Shown: in pieces, positions 9,448-19,047 of the stretch
How positions within the stretch are numbered: position 1 is the first letter of the stretch
Layout of the letters: every line of letters begins with the position of its first letter
Source: an uncultured Burkholderiales bacterium
GTDB taxonomy: Bacteria > Pseudomonadota > Gammaproteobacteria > Burkholderiales > Burkholderiaceae_C
DNA: 55,775 nt
Reading direction: 5' to 3'
Assembly (NCBI GenBank): GCA_903842945.1
Contig: CAIMNS010000228.1
Span: forward strand, 1-55,775
Made by a program: the position numbers and the translations under genes
Notes under the pieces: generated by a model
Told to the model about the DNA's origin: nothing
What the model saw: only the letters and a program-made list of their open reading frames with translations
Databases searched by the model: none

Positions 9448-10629
9448 TCAGCAGTTTGCGATGCATGACTTCATGCGTTGAGACACCATCTGTCCCAATT
9501 CAATCACGGCCATCGCATAGTAGCTGCTCCAGTTGTACCTGGTCACGGTATAAAAGTTCTCTGTGCCAAGCACATAATGAGCCTCAGCTTCCCCGTTTTC
9601 GAGCAAGACCAAAGCCAAAGGCCCTGGGTGACGTTCGGCCGAGGGCGTCAACACCAAGCCCCACGCCAACAATTGTTGAACTTTAAAGCTTGGCAAAATA
9701 TCGGGCACAAGCAGTTCTTGCAAGTGTGTTTTGTCAAAAGTGGGGTCGATGTCAAAATGGGTGGGCATGTTGGGTTGCCAACCAAATTTGGCCAAATAGT
9801 TGCCTACTGAGCCAATGGCATCGGCTGTGCTGCTGTTCAAGTCAATGCGTCCATCGCCATCAAAATCAACTGCAAACTTGTGCCAATTGGAGGGCATGAA
9901 TTGGGGCAAACCCATGGCGCCTGCATAACTGGAGAACCAGACTTGTTGTGGGTTTGTTCGCATCAGTTTCAACAAGGCGCCCAGTTCTTGTCTGAAAAAA
10001 AGCTCTCTTTCTTGAGCTCTCGGATGGGACTTGGGAAAGTCCATGCTCAAAGATGTCAACACATCAAGCGCTTTAAAGTGCCCCATGTTTTGGCCGTAGA
10101 AAGTTTCCACACCAATGATGGCAACGATGATGTCCCAAGGCACTTGGTAGATACTTTGAGCCTTTTCTAAGTAGGCCCAGTTCTTTTGAGCATAATCAAC
10201 TCCACCTTGAATTCTTGATTCGGTTAAAAAGCGCTCTTTGTAGGCCAGCCAATTCTTTTTGACCCCAGTGCTTGGGGGCAGGACCAGTTGTTTGATCTTG
10301 CTCAGGCTCTTGGCTTTGAGCAATTGATCAACGACCCAAGGGTTGGGCAGATCGTTGGCCTGAGAAATTTGCTGAGCCAAGGCAAGCAACTCGGGTGTTC
10401 GCTTGAAGGAGGGGCCTGTTTCAGTGATGATTTGTTGGGCCTTGTGAGGCCTTTTTTGATGCGGCTTGGCACTTTTGTGTGCCGCATGATTTGCAAGCGC
10501 TGGCGAGTTGCCGTTTGCAGGCGTCACATGGTTTATTTGCCCCCAAAGATTGGCCGAAAAGGCCATTAAAAATATGTTTGCCAGACCTGTGAAGAAAAGC
10601 TTTTTTAAAGTCAATCGATAAATGGTCAA
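9448..10629 (-). CDS. mltB: Lytic murein transglycosylase B
   Basis: Cleaves peptidoglycan glycan strands to 1,6-anhydromuropeptides in the periplasm. The 393-residue protein starts with a signal peptide (KKLFFTGLANIFLMAFSANLWG) without a lipobox, so it is probably soluble or loosely bound, unlike E. coli MltB. Catalytic Glu lies in IIGVETFYGQNMG, followed by the family motif FMPSNWHKFAVDFDGDGRIDL. The linker at residues 40-70 is rich in Ala, His and Lys. It is divergent from the HDAC-like gene. Confidence 0.9.
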   Translation of the reverse strand: MTIYRLTLKKLFFTGLANIFLMAFSANLWGQINHVTPANGNSPALANHAAHKSAKPHQKRPHKAQQIITETGPSFKRTPELLALAQQISQANDLPNPWVVDQLLKAKSLSKIKQLVLPPSTGVKKNWLAYKERFLTESRIQGGVDYAQKNWAYLEKAQSIYQVPWDIIVAIIGVETFYGQNMGHFKALDVLTSLSMDFPKSHPRAQERELFFRQELGALLKLMRTNPQQVWFSSYAGAMGLPQFMPSNWHKFAVDFDGDGRIDLNSSTADAIGSVGNYLAKFGWQPNMPTHFDIDPTFDKTHLQELLVPDILPSFKVQQLLAWGLVLTPSAERHPGPLALVLLENGEAEAHYVLGTENFYTVTRYNWSSYYAMAVIELGQMVSQRMKSCIANC

Positions 10630-10716
10630 AATTTGTGCTCCCGTGCCCAGTATTCTAATGGAGGCCTTAGAATTGGCAGAGCGTTGACTGATTATAAAAA
10701 TGCGAGGCCTTTGAGA

Positions 10717-11670
10717 ATGAACAAGACAGGTTTTTATTCAAATGCCAAGGCTCGTCTGCATGAAATGGGGGAAGGGCATCCCGAGAGTCCTTTAAGGTTG
10801 GATGCGATTGCCGATCGCTTGTTGATCTCAGGCCTGGATGTCGCACTCAACATGCGCGATGCGCCAATGGCGAGGGAGCAAGATTTGCTTTTGGCACACG
10901 ATCCTCAATTGGTTGCCGACATCAAGAAAAAAGCCCAAGACTTGAGTTTGGATGAAGGTTTCATGGGCCCACAGTACGCCCACATTGACCCCGATACCTT
11001 GATGAATGCCCACACATGGGCGGCTGCTTTGAGCTCGGTGGGGGCTGCCCTGGCTGCCACTGATGCGGTCATCGATGGACACTTGGAGAACGCCTTTTGT
11101 TGCGTTCGTCCGCCAGGACACCATGCCACCAAATCTCAATCCATGGGTTTTTGTTTTTTCAACAATGTGGCCATCGCAGTGAAACATGCATTGGATGTCC
11201 GAGGCTTGCATCGCGTGGCTGTGGTGGACTTTGATGTCCACCATGGCAATGGGACCGAGGATATTTTGGCGGGCGATGAGCGTGTTTTGATGGTGGGCTT
11301 TTATCAGCACCCCTTTTATCCTTACACCAAAATAAGCCCCCAACCCAACAACATGCTCAATGTTCCCTTGACCGCTTACACCAAGGGCGATGAGGTTCGT
11401 CGAGTTGTTTTAGAGAAGTGGTTACCAAGGCTCCAAGCGCATCGCCCAGAGATGATCTTTATCAGCGCGGGCTTTGATGCGCACCGCGACGATGAAATGG
11501 GTCAGATGTTGCTCAAGGAGGAGGACTATGCTTGGATCACACAACAAATTGTCGATCTTGCGCACACCTTTTCTGATGGAAAAATTGTCTCGTGCCTTGA
11601 AGGTGGTTATGATTTGAGGGCGCTTGGGACCAGTGTTGAAGCGCATTTAAGGGTTTTGGCCGATTGCTAG
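10717..11670 (+). CDS. Histone deacetylase-like zinc amidohydrolase
   Basis: A 317-residue member of the arginase/deacetylase superfamily, class II HDAC-like. CVRPPGHHA holds the paired active-site histidines 135-136. DFDVHHGNG supplies zinc ligands Asp173 and His175, and SAGFDAHRDD supplies Asp254. LEGGYDLRALG completes the pocket. Bacterial relatives deacetylate acetylated polyamines, small molecules or lysines; the substrate cannot be told here. I start at the ATG 10717 (MNKTGFYSNAKARLHEMGEGHPE), because an earlier TTG at 10633 lies within the mltB promoter region. TATAAA at 10693-10698 could be its -10 element. Confidence 0.88.
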   Translation: MNKTGFYSNAKARLHEMGEGHPESPLRLDAIADRLLISGLDVALNMRDAPMAREQDLLLAHDPQLVADIKKKAQDLSLDEGFMGPQYAHIDPDTLMNAHTWAAALSSVGAALAATDAVIDGHLENAFCCVRPPGHHATKSQSMGFCFFNNVAIAVKHALDVRGLHRVAVVDFDVHHGNGTEDILAGDERVLMVGFYQHPFYPYTKISPQPNNMLNVPLTAYTKGDEVRRVVLEKWLPRLQAHRPEMIFISAGFDAHRDDEMGQMLLKEEDYAWITQQIVDLAHTFSDGKIVSCLEGGYDLRALGTSVEAHLRVLADC

Positions 11671-11711
11671 CAATCGCTTGGGATAAAAGCTTGGATTTTC
11701 AAAGGTGATCG

Positions 11712-12965
11712 ATGACTGATTTTTTCAGTGTTTCTTTTGGGTTTCAATCTGCGTTTTTGCTGATGATTCTTGGGTTGTCCTACTTGTTCAGTCAGTGGCT
11801 CACCAAGCGCGTGAGCCACGAGCAATCGGTATGGCTGGGTGAGACCGTTCATGAGGGCTTGCTGTTTCCCTTTTGTGCATTGACCTTGTGCTTTTTCTTG
11901 AAGATTGCTTTTCACGCCTTGCACCTGCCCATTGATTTGATTTTGATGGCTTTGCCATTGCTGGTGTTCACCGTTGTCGTTCGGTTGATCGCGCGCGTTT
12001 TGTTGTTTGTGGCGCCTCATTCACCGCTCATGCGCGCTTTGGAGAAGGTGTTCTTTTGGTTGGCTGGATTCATTTGTGTTTTGTGGGTCACCAACTTGTT
12101 GCCAGATTTCTTAAAGGAGTTGGAGTCCATTCATTTGTCCCTTGGGAAAAGTCAAATGAACTTAAGAACCTTGCTCGAAGGTCTGGCCTCCTTGGTCTTT
12201 GTGTTGATTTTTTCACTTTGGTTGTCCGCTGCCATTGAGCGTCAACTGATTGCAACGACCGTTCAAGACCTTTCCATGAGAAAGGTGCTGTCTAATTTAT
12301 TGAGAAGCGCTTTGCTGGTGGTGGGGGTATTGGTCACGATGTCTTCTCTGGGGGTCGACTTGACCGCTCTGTCGGTTCTTGGCGGAGCACTTGGTGTAGG
12401 GCTGGGATTTGGTTTGCAAAAGCTCGCGTCCAACTATGTCAGTGGTTTTGTCATTTTGCTTGAAAGATCCATTCGCATTGGAGACTATGTGAAAGTGGAC
12501 AATTTTGAGGGCGAGATCACCGATATCAAAACCCGCTTTACATTGATCCGCTCCTTTAGCGGACGCGAATCCATTGTGCCCAATGAACTGTTGATTTCTC
12601 AGCCCATCGAGAATTACTCCCTGGAAGACCCTCAAGTGATGCTCAGTACCGTCATTGCTTTGGACTTCCAAAGCAATGAGGCCTTGGTCAAGGAGGCTTT
12701 GATGCAGGCCGCCTTGTCCTGCGACCGAGTGCTTAAAGACCCAGCGCCTTCAGTGCTCTTGCAATCCTTTGAGGAAGGGGCCTTGAAGTTCAAACTTAAC
12801 TTTTGGATCAACGATCCTGAGTCTGGGCAACAAAATATCTTGTCAGACGTCAATTTTGCTGTCTTGCAAGCGGTGAGGGCAGCCAATTTGCAAATGCCCA
12901 TGCCCCAAAGGCATTTGTTTTGGTTGCCAGGCCCTGGGGGGGAGCCCCAACTTCCTAAAATTTAA
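11712..12965 (+). CDS. MscS-family mechanosensitive ion channel
   Basis: A 417-residue inner-membrane channel with four or five N-terminal hydrophobic segments (about 15-35, 60-80, 85-105, 115-135 and 165-185). The MscS pore helix and beta domain follow: LGGALGVGLGFGLQKLASNYVSG near 222-244 and GDYVKVDNFEGEITDIKTRFT near 257-277. It would release solutes under hypo-osmotic shock. It is larger than E. coli MscS (286 residues) but much smaller than MscK. The ATG lies 41 bases after the HDAC-like gene. Confidence 0.9.
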   Translation: MTDFFSVSFGFQSAFLLMILGLSYLFSQWLTKRVSHEQSVWLGETVHEGLLFPFCALTLCFFLKIAFHALHLPIDLILMALPLLVFTVVVRLIARVLLFVAPHSPLMRALEKVFFWLAGFICVLWVTNLLPDFLKELESIHLSLGKSQMNLRTLLEGLASLVFVLIFSLWLSAAIERQLIATTVQDLSMRKVLSNLLRSALLVVGVLVTMSSLGVDLTALSVLGGALGVGLGFGLQKLASNYVSGFVILLERSIRIGDYVKVDNFEGEITDIKTRFTLIRSFSGRESIVPNELLISQPIENYSLEDPQVMLSTVIALDFQSNEALVKEALMQAALSCDRVLKDPAPSVLLQSFEEGALKFKLNFWINDPESGQQNILSDVNFAVLQAVRAANLQMPMPQRHLFWLPGPGGEPQLPKI

Positions 12966-13101
12966 AATGTTCAATGGCCACCTCGGTTTTGAGGACATCG
13001 GTGAGATTGCTGTCTAGATGAGCTCACTATTCACCTAAAATAAGGTTGGGTCATTGACTAGGCCTGTTTTTGTTGGGTTTGGTTTTTTTGTGGAGAAATT
13101 G

Positions 13102-13851
13102 ATGAAGATCTTGGTCCCGGTGAAAAGAGTGGTTGATTACAACGTCAAGGTACGTGTGAAATCGGACGAAAGTGGGATGGACATTGCCAATGTCAAAATG
13201 AGCATGAACCCCTTTGATGAAATTGCGATTGAGGAGGCCGTGCGCTTAAAGGAATCTGGCGTTGCCACTGAAGTGATCGCTGTTTCTTGTGGCGTCACAC
13301 AGTGCACGGAGACGCTCAGAACAGCCATGGCCATCGGTGCAGACCGTGCTATTTTGATTGAAACCACCGAGGAGCTTCAACCCTTGGCCGTGGCCAAGCT
13401 GTTGAACGCCATTGTGATCAAAGAAAAGCCATCCTTGATCATTTTGGGTAAGCAAGCCATTGACGACGACTGCAACCAAACGGGACAAATGTTGGCCGCT
13501 TTGGCGCATTTGCCGCAAGCCACTTTCGCCTCAAAGTTGGAAGTGATGGATCAACAGGTCCAAGTGACTCGAGAAATTGACGGAGGTCTTGAGGTGGTGT
13601 CGCTTCGAATGCCTGCCGTGGTGACCACCGACTTGAGGTTGAATGAGCCTAGATTCATCACCTTGCCCAATATTGTGAAAGCCAAGAAAAAGCCACTCGA
13701 GACGCTCAAACCAGAAGACCTGGGTGTGGACGTCACACCCAGAATCAAAACCTTGAAGGTGTCCGAGCCCCCAGTTCGGGGTGCTGGTGTGCGTGTGGCT
13801 GATGTGGATCAATTGATTGACAAATTGAAGAATGTGGCCAAGGTCATTTGA
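13102..13851 (+). CDS. etfB: Electron transfer flavoprotein subunit beta
   Basis: The AMP-binding subunit of ETF, which collects electrons from acyl-CoA dehydrogenases and passes them to ETF:ubiquinone oxidoreductase. The 249-residue product begins [20 protein letters not shown] and has the conserved [21 protein letters not shown] and [12 protein letters not shown] segments. I chose 13102 (GGAG ten bases upstream), not an earlier in-frame ATG at 13054 that would add a non-homologous hydrophobic tail. It is followed by etfA after 49 bases and by an acyl-CoA dehydrogenase, forming one unit. Confidence 0.95.
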   Translation: MKILVPVKRVVDYNVKVRVKSDESGMDIANVKMSMNPFDEIAIEEAVRLKESGVATEVIAVSCGVTQCTETLRTAMAIGADRAILIETTEELQPLAVAKLLNAIVIKEKPSLIILGKQAIDDDCNQTGQMLAALAHLPQATFASKLEVMDQQVQVTREIDGGLEVVSLRMPAVVTTDLRLNEPRFITLPNIVKAKKKPLETLKPEDLGVDVTPRIKTLKVSEPPVRGAGVRVADVDQLIDKLKNVAKVI

Positions 13852-13900
13852 ATCCCTTGGGGACGTTTAAATTTACAAATGTATTGTTGAAGGATTTTTT

Positions 13901-14836
13901 ATGTTGAACGCGCTGGTCATTGCCGAACACGATAATGTGTTACTGAAAGTAGCAACCCTCAACACCATTGCGGCTGCCCTGGCCTTGTGCGACGGCGTCG
14001 ACGTGTTGGTTGCAGGACATGCTTGCCAAGCGGTGGCGGCTCAAGCGGCCAAGGCCGCTGGCGTGAGAAAGGTCTATGTTTGCGAGGCTCCTAGCTTGGC
14101 CAATGCATTGGCAGAGAACGTGTCAGCGCAAGTCATTCAACTGGCAAAGAATTACTCACACATTTTGTTTGCCTCCACGGCCCAGGGCAAGAATGTCGCT
14201 CCTCGTGTGGCCGCCTTGTTGGACGTTTCGCAAGTCTCAGATGTGACGCGCGTCATCGATGCTCAAACCTTTGAGCGCCCCATCTATGCAGGCAACGCCA
14301 TTGCCACGGTGCAGTCCTCAGACCCGGTGAAGGTGCTCACCATTCGAACCACGGCCTTTGATGCGGTGGCTGTGGGCGAAGGTGTTGCAAGCATTGAAAG
14401 CATAGAAGCGGTCGATGACAGCGGCTTGAGCCAGTTCGTTAGCAAGGAAATTGCCAAGAGCGATCGCCCAGAGCTTGCCGGTGCCAAAATCATCGTCTCA
14501 GGCGGGCGTGCCTTGGGCAGCGCAGAAAAGTTCAATGAAGTGATGACGCCCTTGGCCGATAAGCTGGGTGCTGCCTTGGGGGCCAGTCGTGCGGCTGTGG
14601 ATGCAGGTTATGCACCCAACGATTGGCAGGTGGGGCAAACTGGCAAGATCGTGGCGCCTGACTTGTATGTGGCGTGTGGCATCAGTGGCGCGATTCAGCA
14701 TTTGGCAGGCATGAAAGACAGCAAAGTCATTGTTGCCATCAACAAAGATCCAGAGGCGCCGATTTTCAGTGTGGCTGACTTTGGTTTAGAGGCAGATTTG
14801 TTTCAAGCGGTACCCGAGTTGACCCAAAAATTGTAA
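13901..14836 (+). CDS. etfA: Electron transfer flavoprotein subunit alpha
   Basis: The FAD-binding subunit of ETF, 311 residues, the usual length. The C-terminal FAD domain is clear: SGGRALGSAEKF near 200, GQTGKIVAPDLYVACGISGAIQHLAGMKDS near 244-273, and INKDPEAPIFSVADFGLEADLF after it. GAAGGATTTTTT precedes the ATG. With etfB it forms the heterodimer that services the acyl-CoA dehydrogenase encoded nine bases downstream. Confidence 0.95.
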   Translation: MLNALVIAEHDNVLLKVATLNTIAAALALCDGVDVLVAGHACQAVAAQAAKAAGVRKVYVCEAPSLANALAENVSAQVIQLAKNYSHILFASTAQGKNVAPRVAALLDVSQVSDVTRVIDAQTFERPIYAGNAIATVQSSDPVKVLTIRTTAFDAVAVGEGVASIESIEAVDDSGLSQFVSKEIAKSDRPELAGAKIIVSGGRALGSAEKFNEVMTPLADKLGAALGASRAAVDAGYAPNDWQVGQTGKIVAPDLYVACGISGAIQHLAGMKDSKVIVAINKDPEAPIFSVADFGLEADLFQAVPELTQKL

Positions 14837-14845
14837 GGTTTCAAG

Positions 14846-16636
14846 ATGAGTTTCAAGGCGCCTTTAAAGGACATGTTGTTCAACTTAAAACACATCTCCG
14901 ACATAGAAGACTTGTCAACCATGCCTGGCTTTGAAGAGTCTGGCCTTGAAACTTCGCAAATGGTCCTTGAAGAGTGCGCGCGCTTTAATGAGTCCGTCGT
15001 GGCGCCCCTGAACGCATCTGCCGACAAAGCACCCGCTGTTTTTTCTGATCACGCGGTCAAGACCTCTGTGGGCTTCAAAGAGGCCTACGCTCAATTCACC
15101 CAAGGCGGGTGGCAAAGCTTGCAGCACCCCGTTGAATTTGGGGGTCAAAACCTTCCCAAGTCAGTGGGTGCGATGTGTGCAGAAATATTGAACGCTGCCA
15201 ATTTAAGCTTTGCACTGTGTCCTTTGCTCACCGACGGTGCCATTGAAGCTTTGCTCACTGCTGGCTCTCAAGCTCAGAAAGAGACCTACCTTCATCGCTT
15301 GGTCAGTGGTGAATGGAGTGGGACCATGAATTTGACCGAGCCACAGGCTGGCTCCGATTTGTCTTTGATTCGAACCCGGGCTGAGCCTTGGACAGATGGA
15401 GCCTACAAAATCTTTGGCACCAAAATCTACATCACCTTTGGTGAGCACGACCTGTCCAGCAACATTGTGCACATGGTGTTGGCCCGTGTCACGGGGGCTC
15501 CTCCTGGGGTCAAAGGCATCAGCTTGTTTCTTGTTCCCAAATTCATGCCCTTGGACAATGGGCTGTTGGGTGAGAGAAATGACGTGTATTGTGTGAGCCT
15601 GGAGCACAAACTGGGCATCAAAGCTTCTCCGACTGCAGTGATGCAATTCGGGGATCGAGGCGGCGCCAAAGGGTTTTTGGTGGGAGAGGAAAACCGAGGC
15701 CTTGAATACATGTTCATCATGATGAACGCCGCTCGCTTTGCTGTAGGTGTACAAGGCGTGGCTTTGGCGCAGAGGGCCTATCAAAAGGCCGTCACTTATG
15801 CCAAAGACCGCGTCCAATCCAGACCCGTGGATGGCTCTCAAAGCCGGGCGGTCGCGATCATTCACCACCCAGATGTCAAACGCATGCTCATGACCATGAG
15901 GGCCTACACCCAAGGGTGTCGCTCTTTGGCAGCCTTTGCGGCGGGTGCATTTGATAGAGGGCTGCATCATCCCCAAAAAGAGGTCAGACAAGATCAATTG
16001 GCTTTGTACGAGTTCTTGGTGCCCTTGGTCAAGGGCTTCAGCACCGAGATGAGCCAATGGGTGTGCTCCATGGGCGTTCAAGTGCACGGGGGTATGGGTT
16101 TTATGGAAGAAACTGGGGCTGCTCAATACTACCGAGATGCCAAGATTTTGACCATTTATGAAGGGACAACAGCCATTCAGGCCAACGACCTCTTGGGACG
16201 AAAGACCGTGCGTGATGGAGGCCAAATTGCTGCTCGCCTTGCTCAAATGATCGATGAAACTTTGGCTTTGCTCGCCCTGCAAGACCATGAAGACTTGGCC
16301 TTGATGCATGAGAAATTAAAGGCTGCCAAGTCCCATTTTGAGCAATCTGCTTTGTTCATGGTGCGGCATGCCCAAACCGATCCCAATGGGGCTTATGCGG
16401 GAAGCGTCCCGTACTTGATGCTCACGTCCATGGTGGTGGTCGCTTGGCTGTTTGCCAAGTCGATGTTGGTAAGCCATGCACGTATCGCGTTGCACGATGA
16501 CGAGCGTTTTTATAGGGCGAAAATCAAAACGGGCAGGTTCTTTGCAGAGCATGTTTTGACGCAAACTGAAAGTTTGCTGCACAGTATTTTAAAGGGATCA
16601 GGCAGCGTGAATTCGCTCGAGCTTGAGGACTTTTGA
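14846..16636 (+). CDS. Acyl-CoA dehydrogenase, long C-terminal type (DmdC/AcdB-like)
   Basis: A 596-residue FAD acyl-CoA dehydrogenase of the enlarged subfamily that has an extra C-terminal domain and includes 3-methylmercaptopropionyl-CoA dehydrogenase DmdC. MNLTEPQAGSDLSLIRTRA contacts FAD and substrate. MGFMEETGAAQYYRDAKILTIYEGTTAIQ carries the catalytic base Glu439. It follows etfA by nine bases and overlaps the next gene, so its electrons go to the adjacent ETF. Housekeeping beta-oxidation of medium or long acyl-CoAs is more likely than DMSP use, because no other dmd gene is nearby. Confidence 0.92.
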   Translation: MSFKAPLKDMLFNLKHISDIEDLSTMPGFEESGLETSQMVLEECARFNESVVAPLNASADKAPAVFSDHAVKTSVGFKEAYAQFTQGGWQSLQHPVEFGGQNLPKSVGAMCAEILNAANLSFALCPLLTDGAIEALLTAGSQAQKETYLHRLVSGEWSGTMNLTEPQAGSDLSLIRTRAEPWTDGAYKIFGTKIYITFGEHDLSSNIVHMVLARVTGAPPGVKGISLFLVPKFMPLDNGLLGERNDVYCVSLEHKLGIKASPTAVMQFGDRGGAKGFLVGEENRGLEYMFIMMNAARFAVGVQGVALAQRAYQKAVTYAKDRVQSRPVDGSQSRAVAIIHHPDVKRMLMTMRAYTQGCRSLAAFAAGAFDRGLHHPQKEVRQDQLALYEFLVPLVKGFSTEMSQWVCSMGVQVHGGMGFMEETGAAQYYRDAKILTIYEGTTAIQANDLLGRKTVRDGGQIAARLAQMIDETLALLALQDHEDLALMHEKLKAAKSHFEQSALFMVRHAQTDPNGAYAGSVPYLMLTSMVVVAWLFAKSMLVSHARIALHDDERFYRAKIKTGRFFAEHVLTQTESLLHSILKGSGSVNSLELEDF

Positions 16637-17610
16637 TGATGAGGAGCTCGGCTCAAATGCCCCATGCCCTGAGAGGACTGAGATTGCCGATTTTTGGTGC
16701 ACCTCTTTTTATCATCAGCACGCCCGCTTTGGTGATCGAGCAGTGCAAAGCAGGCATTTTGGGCCTCTTGCCCTCCTTGAATGCAAGACCTTCTGCACAG
16801 CTCGAGGATTGGATCCTAGAGATCAAGGCCGCGTTGCTAGCGCATGATCATCAGCATCAGCAGGCCTTGAGCGCGCCTTTTGGCATCAACCTCATTGTCC
16901 ATAAGAGCAATGATCGGCTTGAAGAGGATGTGCGCATTTGTGTGAAACATGAAGTCCCCGTGGTGGTGACTTCTTTAGGTGCTCGCACCGATGTGAACGA
17001 TCGCATCCATGCCTATGGCGGGATTGTGATGCACGATGTGATCAACAATGAGTTTGCTAAAAAAGCCATTGAAAAAGGGGCCGATGGCTTGATTGCTGTT
17101 GCGGCAGGGGCCGGTGGACACGCTGGGACCAAGAGCCCATTTGCCTTGATACAAGAAATCCGAGCTTGGTTTGACGGTCCTTTGGCTCTTTCGGGGGCCA
17201 TGGCCAGTGGGCAAGCTGTTGTAGCGGCCTTGGCCATGGGGGCTGACTTTGCTTACATGGGCTCCGTCTTTATCGCCACACTAGAAGCCAGGGCCAGTCA
17301 GGCTTACAAAGATTGCGTGGTTCAAAGCAGTTCGGACGACATTGTGTACAGCAATCTTTTTACCGGGGTTCACGGTAACTATTTGGCTCAGTCCATTGTC
17401 AATGCGGGACTGGACCCTCAGCATCTTGCCCAAAGCGACCCCACCAAGATGAATTTCTCATCTGAGAGCGTTAAGGCTTGGAGAGACATATGGGGTTGTG
17501 GTCAAGGGATATCGGTGGTCAAGGAGGTCTTAAAGACGAGCGACTTGATTGAACGCCTTAGACTCGAATACCAAGAGTCCCTGGGTCGACTGGCTTTGCT
17601 TCAGCTTTGA
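16633..17610 (+). CDS. Nitronate monooxygenase (2-nitropropane dioxygenase family)
   Basis: A 325-residue FMN TIM-barrel enzyme. It begins with LRLPIFGAPLFIISTPALVIEQCKAG, then has VVTSLG, AGAGGHAG near 158-165 and the phosphate-binding LSGAMASGQAVVAALAMGADFAYMGSVF. Family members oxidise alkyl nitronates or propionate-3-nitronate; some are quinone reductases. Its start overlaps the dehydrogenase stop (ATGA). Its last 53 bases overlap the convergent thioesterase gene. A role in detoxifying 3-nitropropionate, an inhibitor of fatty-acid and succinate oxidation, would fit the acyl-CoA context but is inferred. Confidence 0.87.
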   Translation: MMMRSSAQMPHALRGLRLPIFGAPLFIISTPALVIEQCKAGILGLLPSLNARPSAQLEDWILEIKAALLAHDHQHQQALSAPFGINLIVHKSNDRLEEDVRICVKHEVPVVVTSLGARTDVNDRIHAYGGIVMHDVINNEFAKKAIEKGADGLIAVAAGAGGHAGTKSPFALIQEIRAWFDGPLALSGAMASGQAVVAALAMGADFAYMGSVFIATLEARASQAYKDCVVQSSSDDIVYSNLFTGVHGNYLAQSIVNAGLDPQHLAQSDPTKMNFSSESVKAWRDIWGCGQGISVVKEVLKTSDLIERLRLEYQESLGRLALLQL

Positions 17611-18094
17611 GCTGTCGCTTTTTTTTCAGCAAATCGTGCTTGACGCTGAATTCTTGCCGGAGTTCTTTTCTGATTTTTGCACTTTCATGTCGCCTTAACT
17701 CATCCTCTGTTTGAGGGATGAAAGTTTGGATCACGATCGGTTTTCTTTGATCGTCCACGGCAATCATGGTGAAAAAGCAACTGTTCACATGCCTGACTTC
17801 TCGGGTGATGATGTTTTCTGCCAAAACCTTGACACCAACCTCCATGGAGGTTTTTCCTGTGAAATTCACCGAGGATAAAAAAGTGATCAACTCCCCCACA
17901 TGAATGGGTTGCTTGAAGGTCACTTGATCAACGGACATGGTGACCACATAGCGACCCGCATAGCGACTCGCGCAAGCATAAGCGACTTGGTCCAAGAGCT
18001 TAAGGATGGTGCCACCATGCACGTTGCCTGCAAAATTGGCCGTATCAGGTGTCATGAGCACGGTCATGATGAGTTGGTGAGAAGGTAGGCTCAT
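17558..18094 (-). CDS. Acyl-CoA thioesterase, hotdog fold (YciA/BACH-like)
   Basis: Hydrolyses acyl-CoA to free acid and CoA. The 178-residue protein has the acyl-CoA thioester hydrolase pattern ANFAGNVHGGTILKLLDQVAYACASRYAG, with the catalytic Asp in LLDQ, then VDQVTFKQPIHVGE. The C-terminal 35 residues are charged and Lys-rich. I chose MSLPSHQLIMTVLMTPD at 18094, five bases after the dioxygenase stop. MAQPKLLPATET at 18130 is an alternative start that would overlap that gene. The 3' end overlaps the nitronate monooxygenase gene on the opposite strand. Confidence 0.87.
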   Translation of the reverse strand: MSLPSHQLIMTVLMTPDTANFAGNVHGGTILKLLDQVAYACASRYAGRYVVTMSVDQVTFKQPIHVGELITFLSSVNFTGKTSMEVGVKVLAENIITREVRHVNSCFFTMIAVDDQRKPIVIQTFIPQTEDELRRHESAKIRKELRQEFSVKHDLLKKKRQLKAEAKPVDPGTLGIRV

Positions 18095-18098
18095 GGTC

Positions 18099-19022
18099 TC
18101 AGTGGCTGGGAGAAGCTTTGGCTGAGCCATCGGCGTTGAAAAAACGAGTGGCCATGACTTGGCAGCGTTTGATGTACCTGTGTTCGTGCGGCAAATAGTC
18201 GGCCACTGCGTTGTGGATCGTTCCAAAGTTGTCCCACATCAAGACATCCCCTTCAGCCCAGTGGTGCTTGTACTGAAGGTGCTCTTGCAATTGGTGTTCA
18301 AACAATTGAGCAAGCAGTTCTTCGCTTTCTTTGGCATCCATGCCATCGATGTACATGGTGTAGCCAGGGTTGGCGTACAACACTCGTTTTTTGGTGATCG
18401 GATGCAGCAAGGTCATAGGGTGAGAGACTGGTGGTTTTGCGAGTTTTTGAGCCGGGGTCAAAGGGGGTCTGGCACTTGCTTTTTCCATGCGCATTTTGTC
18501 CCAAAACTTGCTGAAGTCATGGGTGGCTGTTGCATCCTTGATTTTTTCTTTCAACGCCTGGGGTAATTCTTCGTAGGCTTGGTGCATGTTGCAAAAGACC
18601 GTGTTGCCCAAAGACACGCCATCTCTATAAGGAATCTTGATGCCATACAGCACATTGGTAAATGCAATCATTTGGCTGTAAGACATGTCCGTGTGCCAGT
18701 CCTGTCCTGCGTCTGCAATGCCCAAAGCTTTCCCGTCTTCAATCATGTTGGACAAAATCATCACCTCAGGAATCCCAGGCTCTTGGTAGTTGTTGGCCAC
18801 ATTGATTTCGAGTTCGCCAAATCTAGCGCTGAAGGCGGCGAGCTCACGTGCGCCTAGGGTTTGCTTGGGGAAACTCAAGACGCCATAAGTTCCAAGGGCC
18901 ATCATCACGGCCTCGATGCAATCGAGGCTGAGTGTCTTAGAAAGATCCAAGCCAATGATTTGTGCACCCAATGTTTGTGACGTGGGTCTGATTTCAAAGT
19001 GGGAGGAGGTCTGTGTCAACAT
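18099..19022 (-). CDS. TauD/TfdA-family alpha-ketoglutarate-dependent dioxygenase
   Basis: A 307-residue non-haem iron dioxygenase. The iron ligands are His110 and Asp112 in QDWHTDMSY and His270 in NFGTIHNAVADY, and HRYIKR supplies the 2-oxoglutarate arginine. Relatives hydroxylate taurine, 2,4-D, alkyl sulfates or carnitine precursors; the substrate here is unknown. I start at 19022 (MLTQTSSHFEIRPTSQTLGAQ). The reading frame stays open for 106 further codons upstream, but that part lies over the receptor gene and is low-complexity. It sits 25 bases after the Bug receptor gene in the same operon, so receptor and oxygenase may share a substrate. Confidence 0.88.
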   Translation of the reverse strand: MLTQTSSHFEIRPTSQTLGAQIIGLDLSKTLSLDCIEAVMMALGTYGVLSFPKQTLGARELAAFSARFGELEINVANNYQEPGIPEVMILSNMIEDGKALGIADAGQDWHTDMSYSQMIAFTNVLYGIKIPYRDGVSLGNTVFCNMHQAYEELPQALKEKIKDATATHDFSKFWDKMRMEKASARPPLTPAQKLAKPPVSHPMTLLHPITKKRVLYANPGYTMYIDGMDAKESEELLAQLFEHQLQEHLQYKHHWAEGDVLMWDNFGTIHNAVADYLPHEHRYIKRCQVMATRFFNADGSAKASPSH

Positions 19023-19047
19023 GTTGGAGGACTGGGTTTTGAGTTGT

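Noticed and set aside
15203-16309. A 368-codon leftward frame opposite the acyl-CoA dehydrogenase
   Set aside because: Long but purely antisense to a strongly conserved gene; the His/Gln/Ser-rich product has no recognisable domain.
14846-16636. DMSP demethylation pathway (DmdC) as the role of this dehydrogenase
   Set aside because: The DmdC-like subfamily is widely used for ordinary acyl-CoA oxidation, and no dmdA, dmdB or dmdD gene is in the window.
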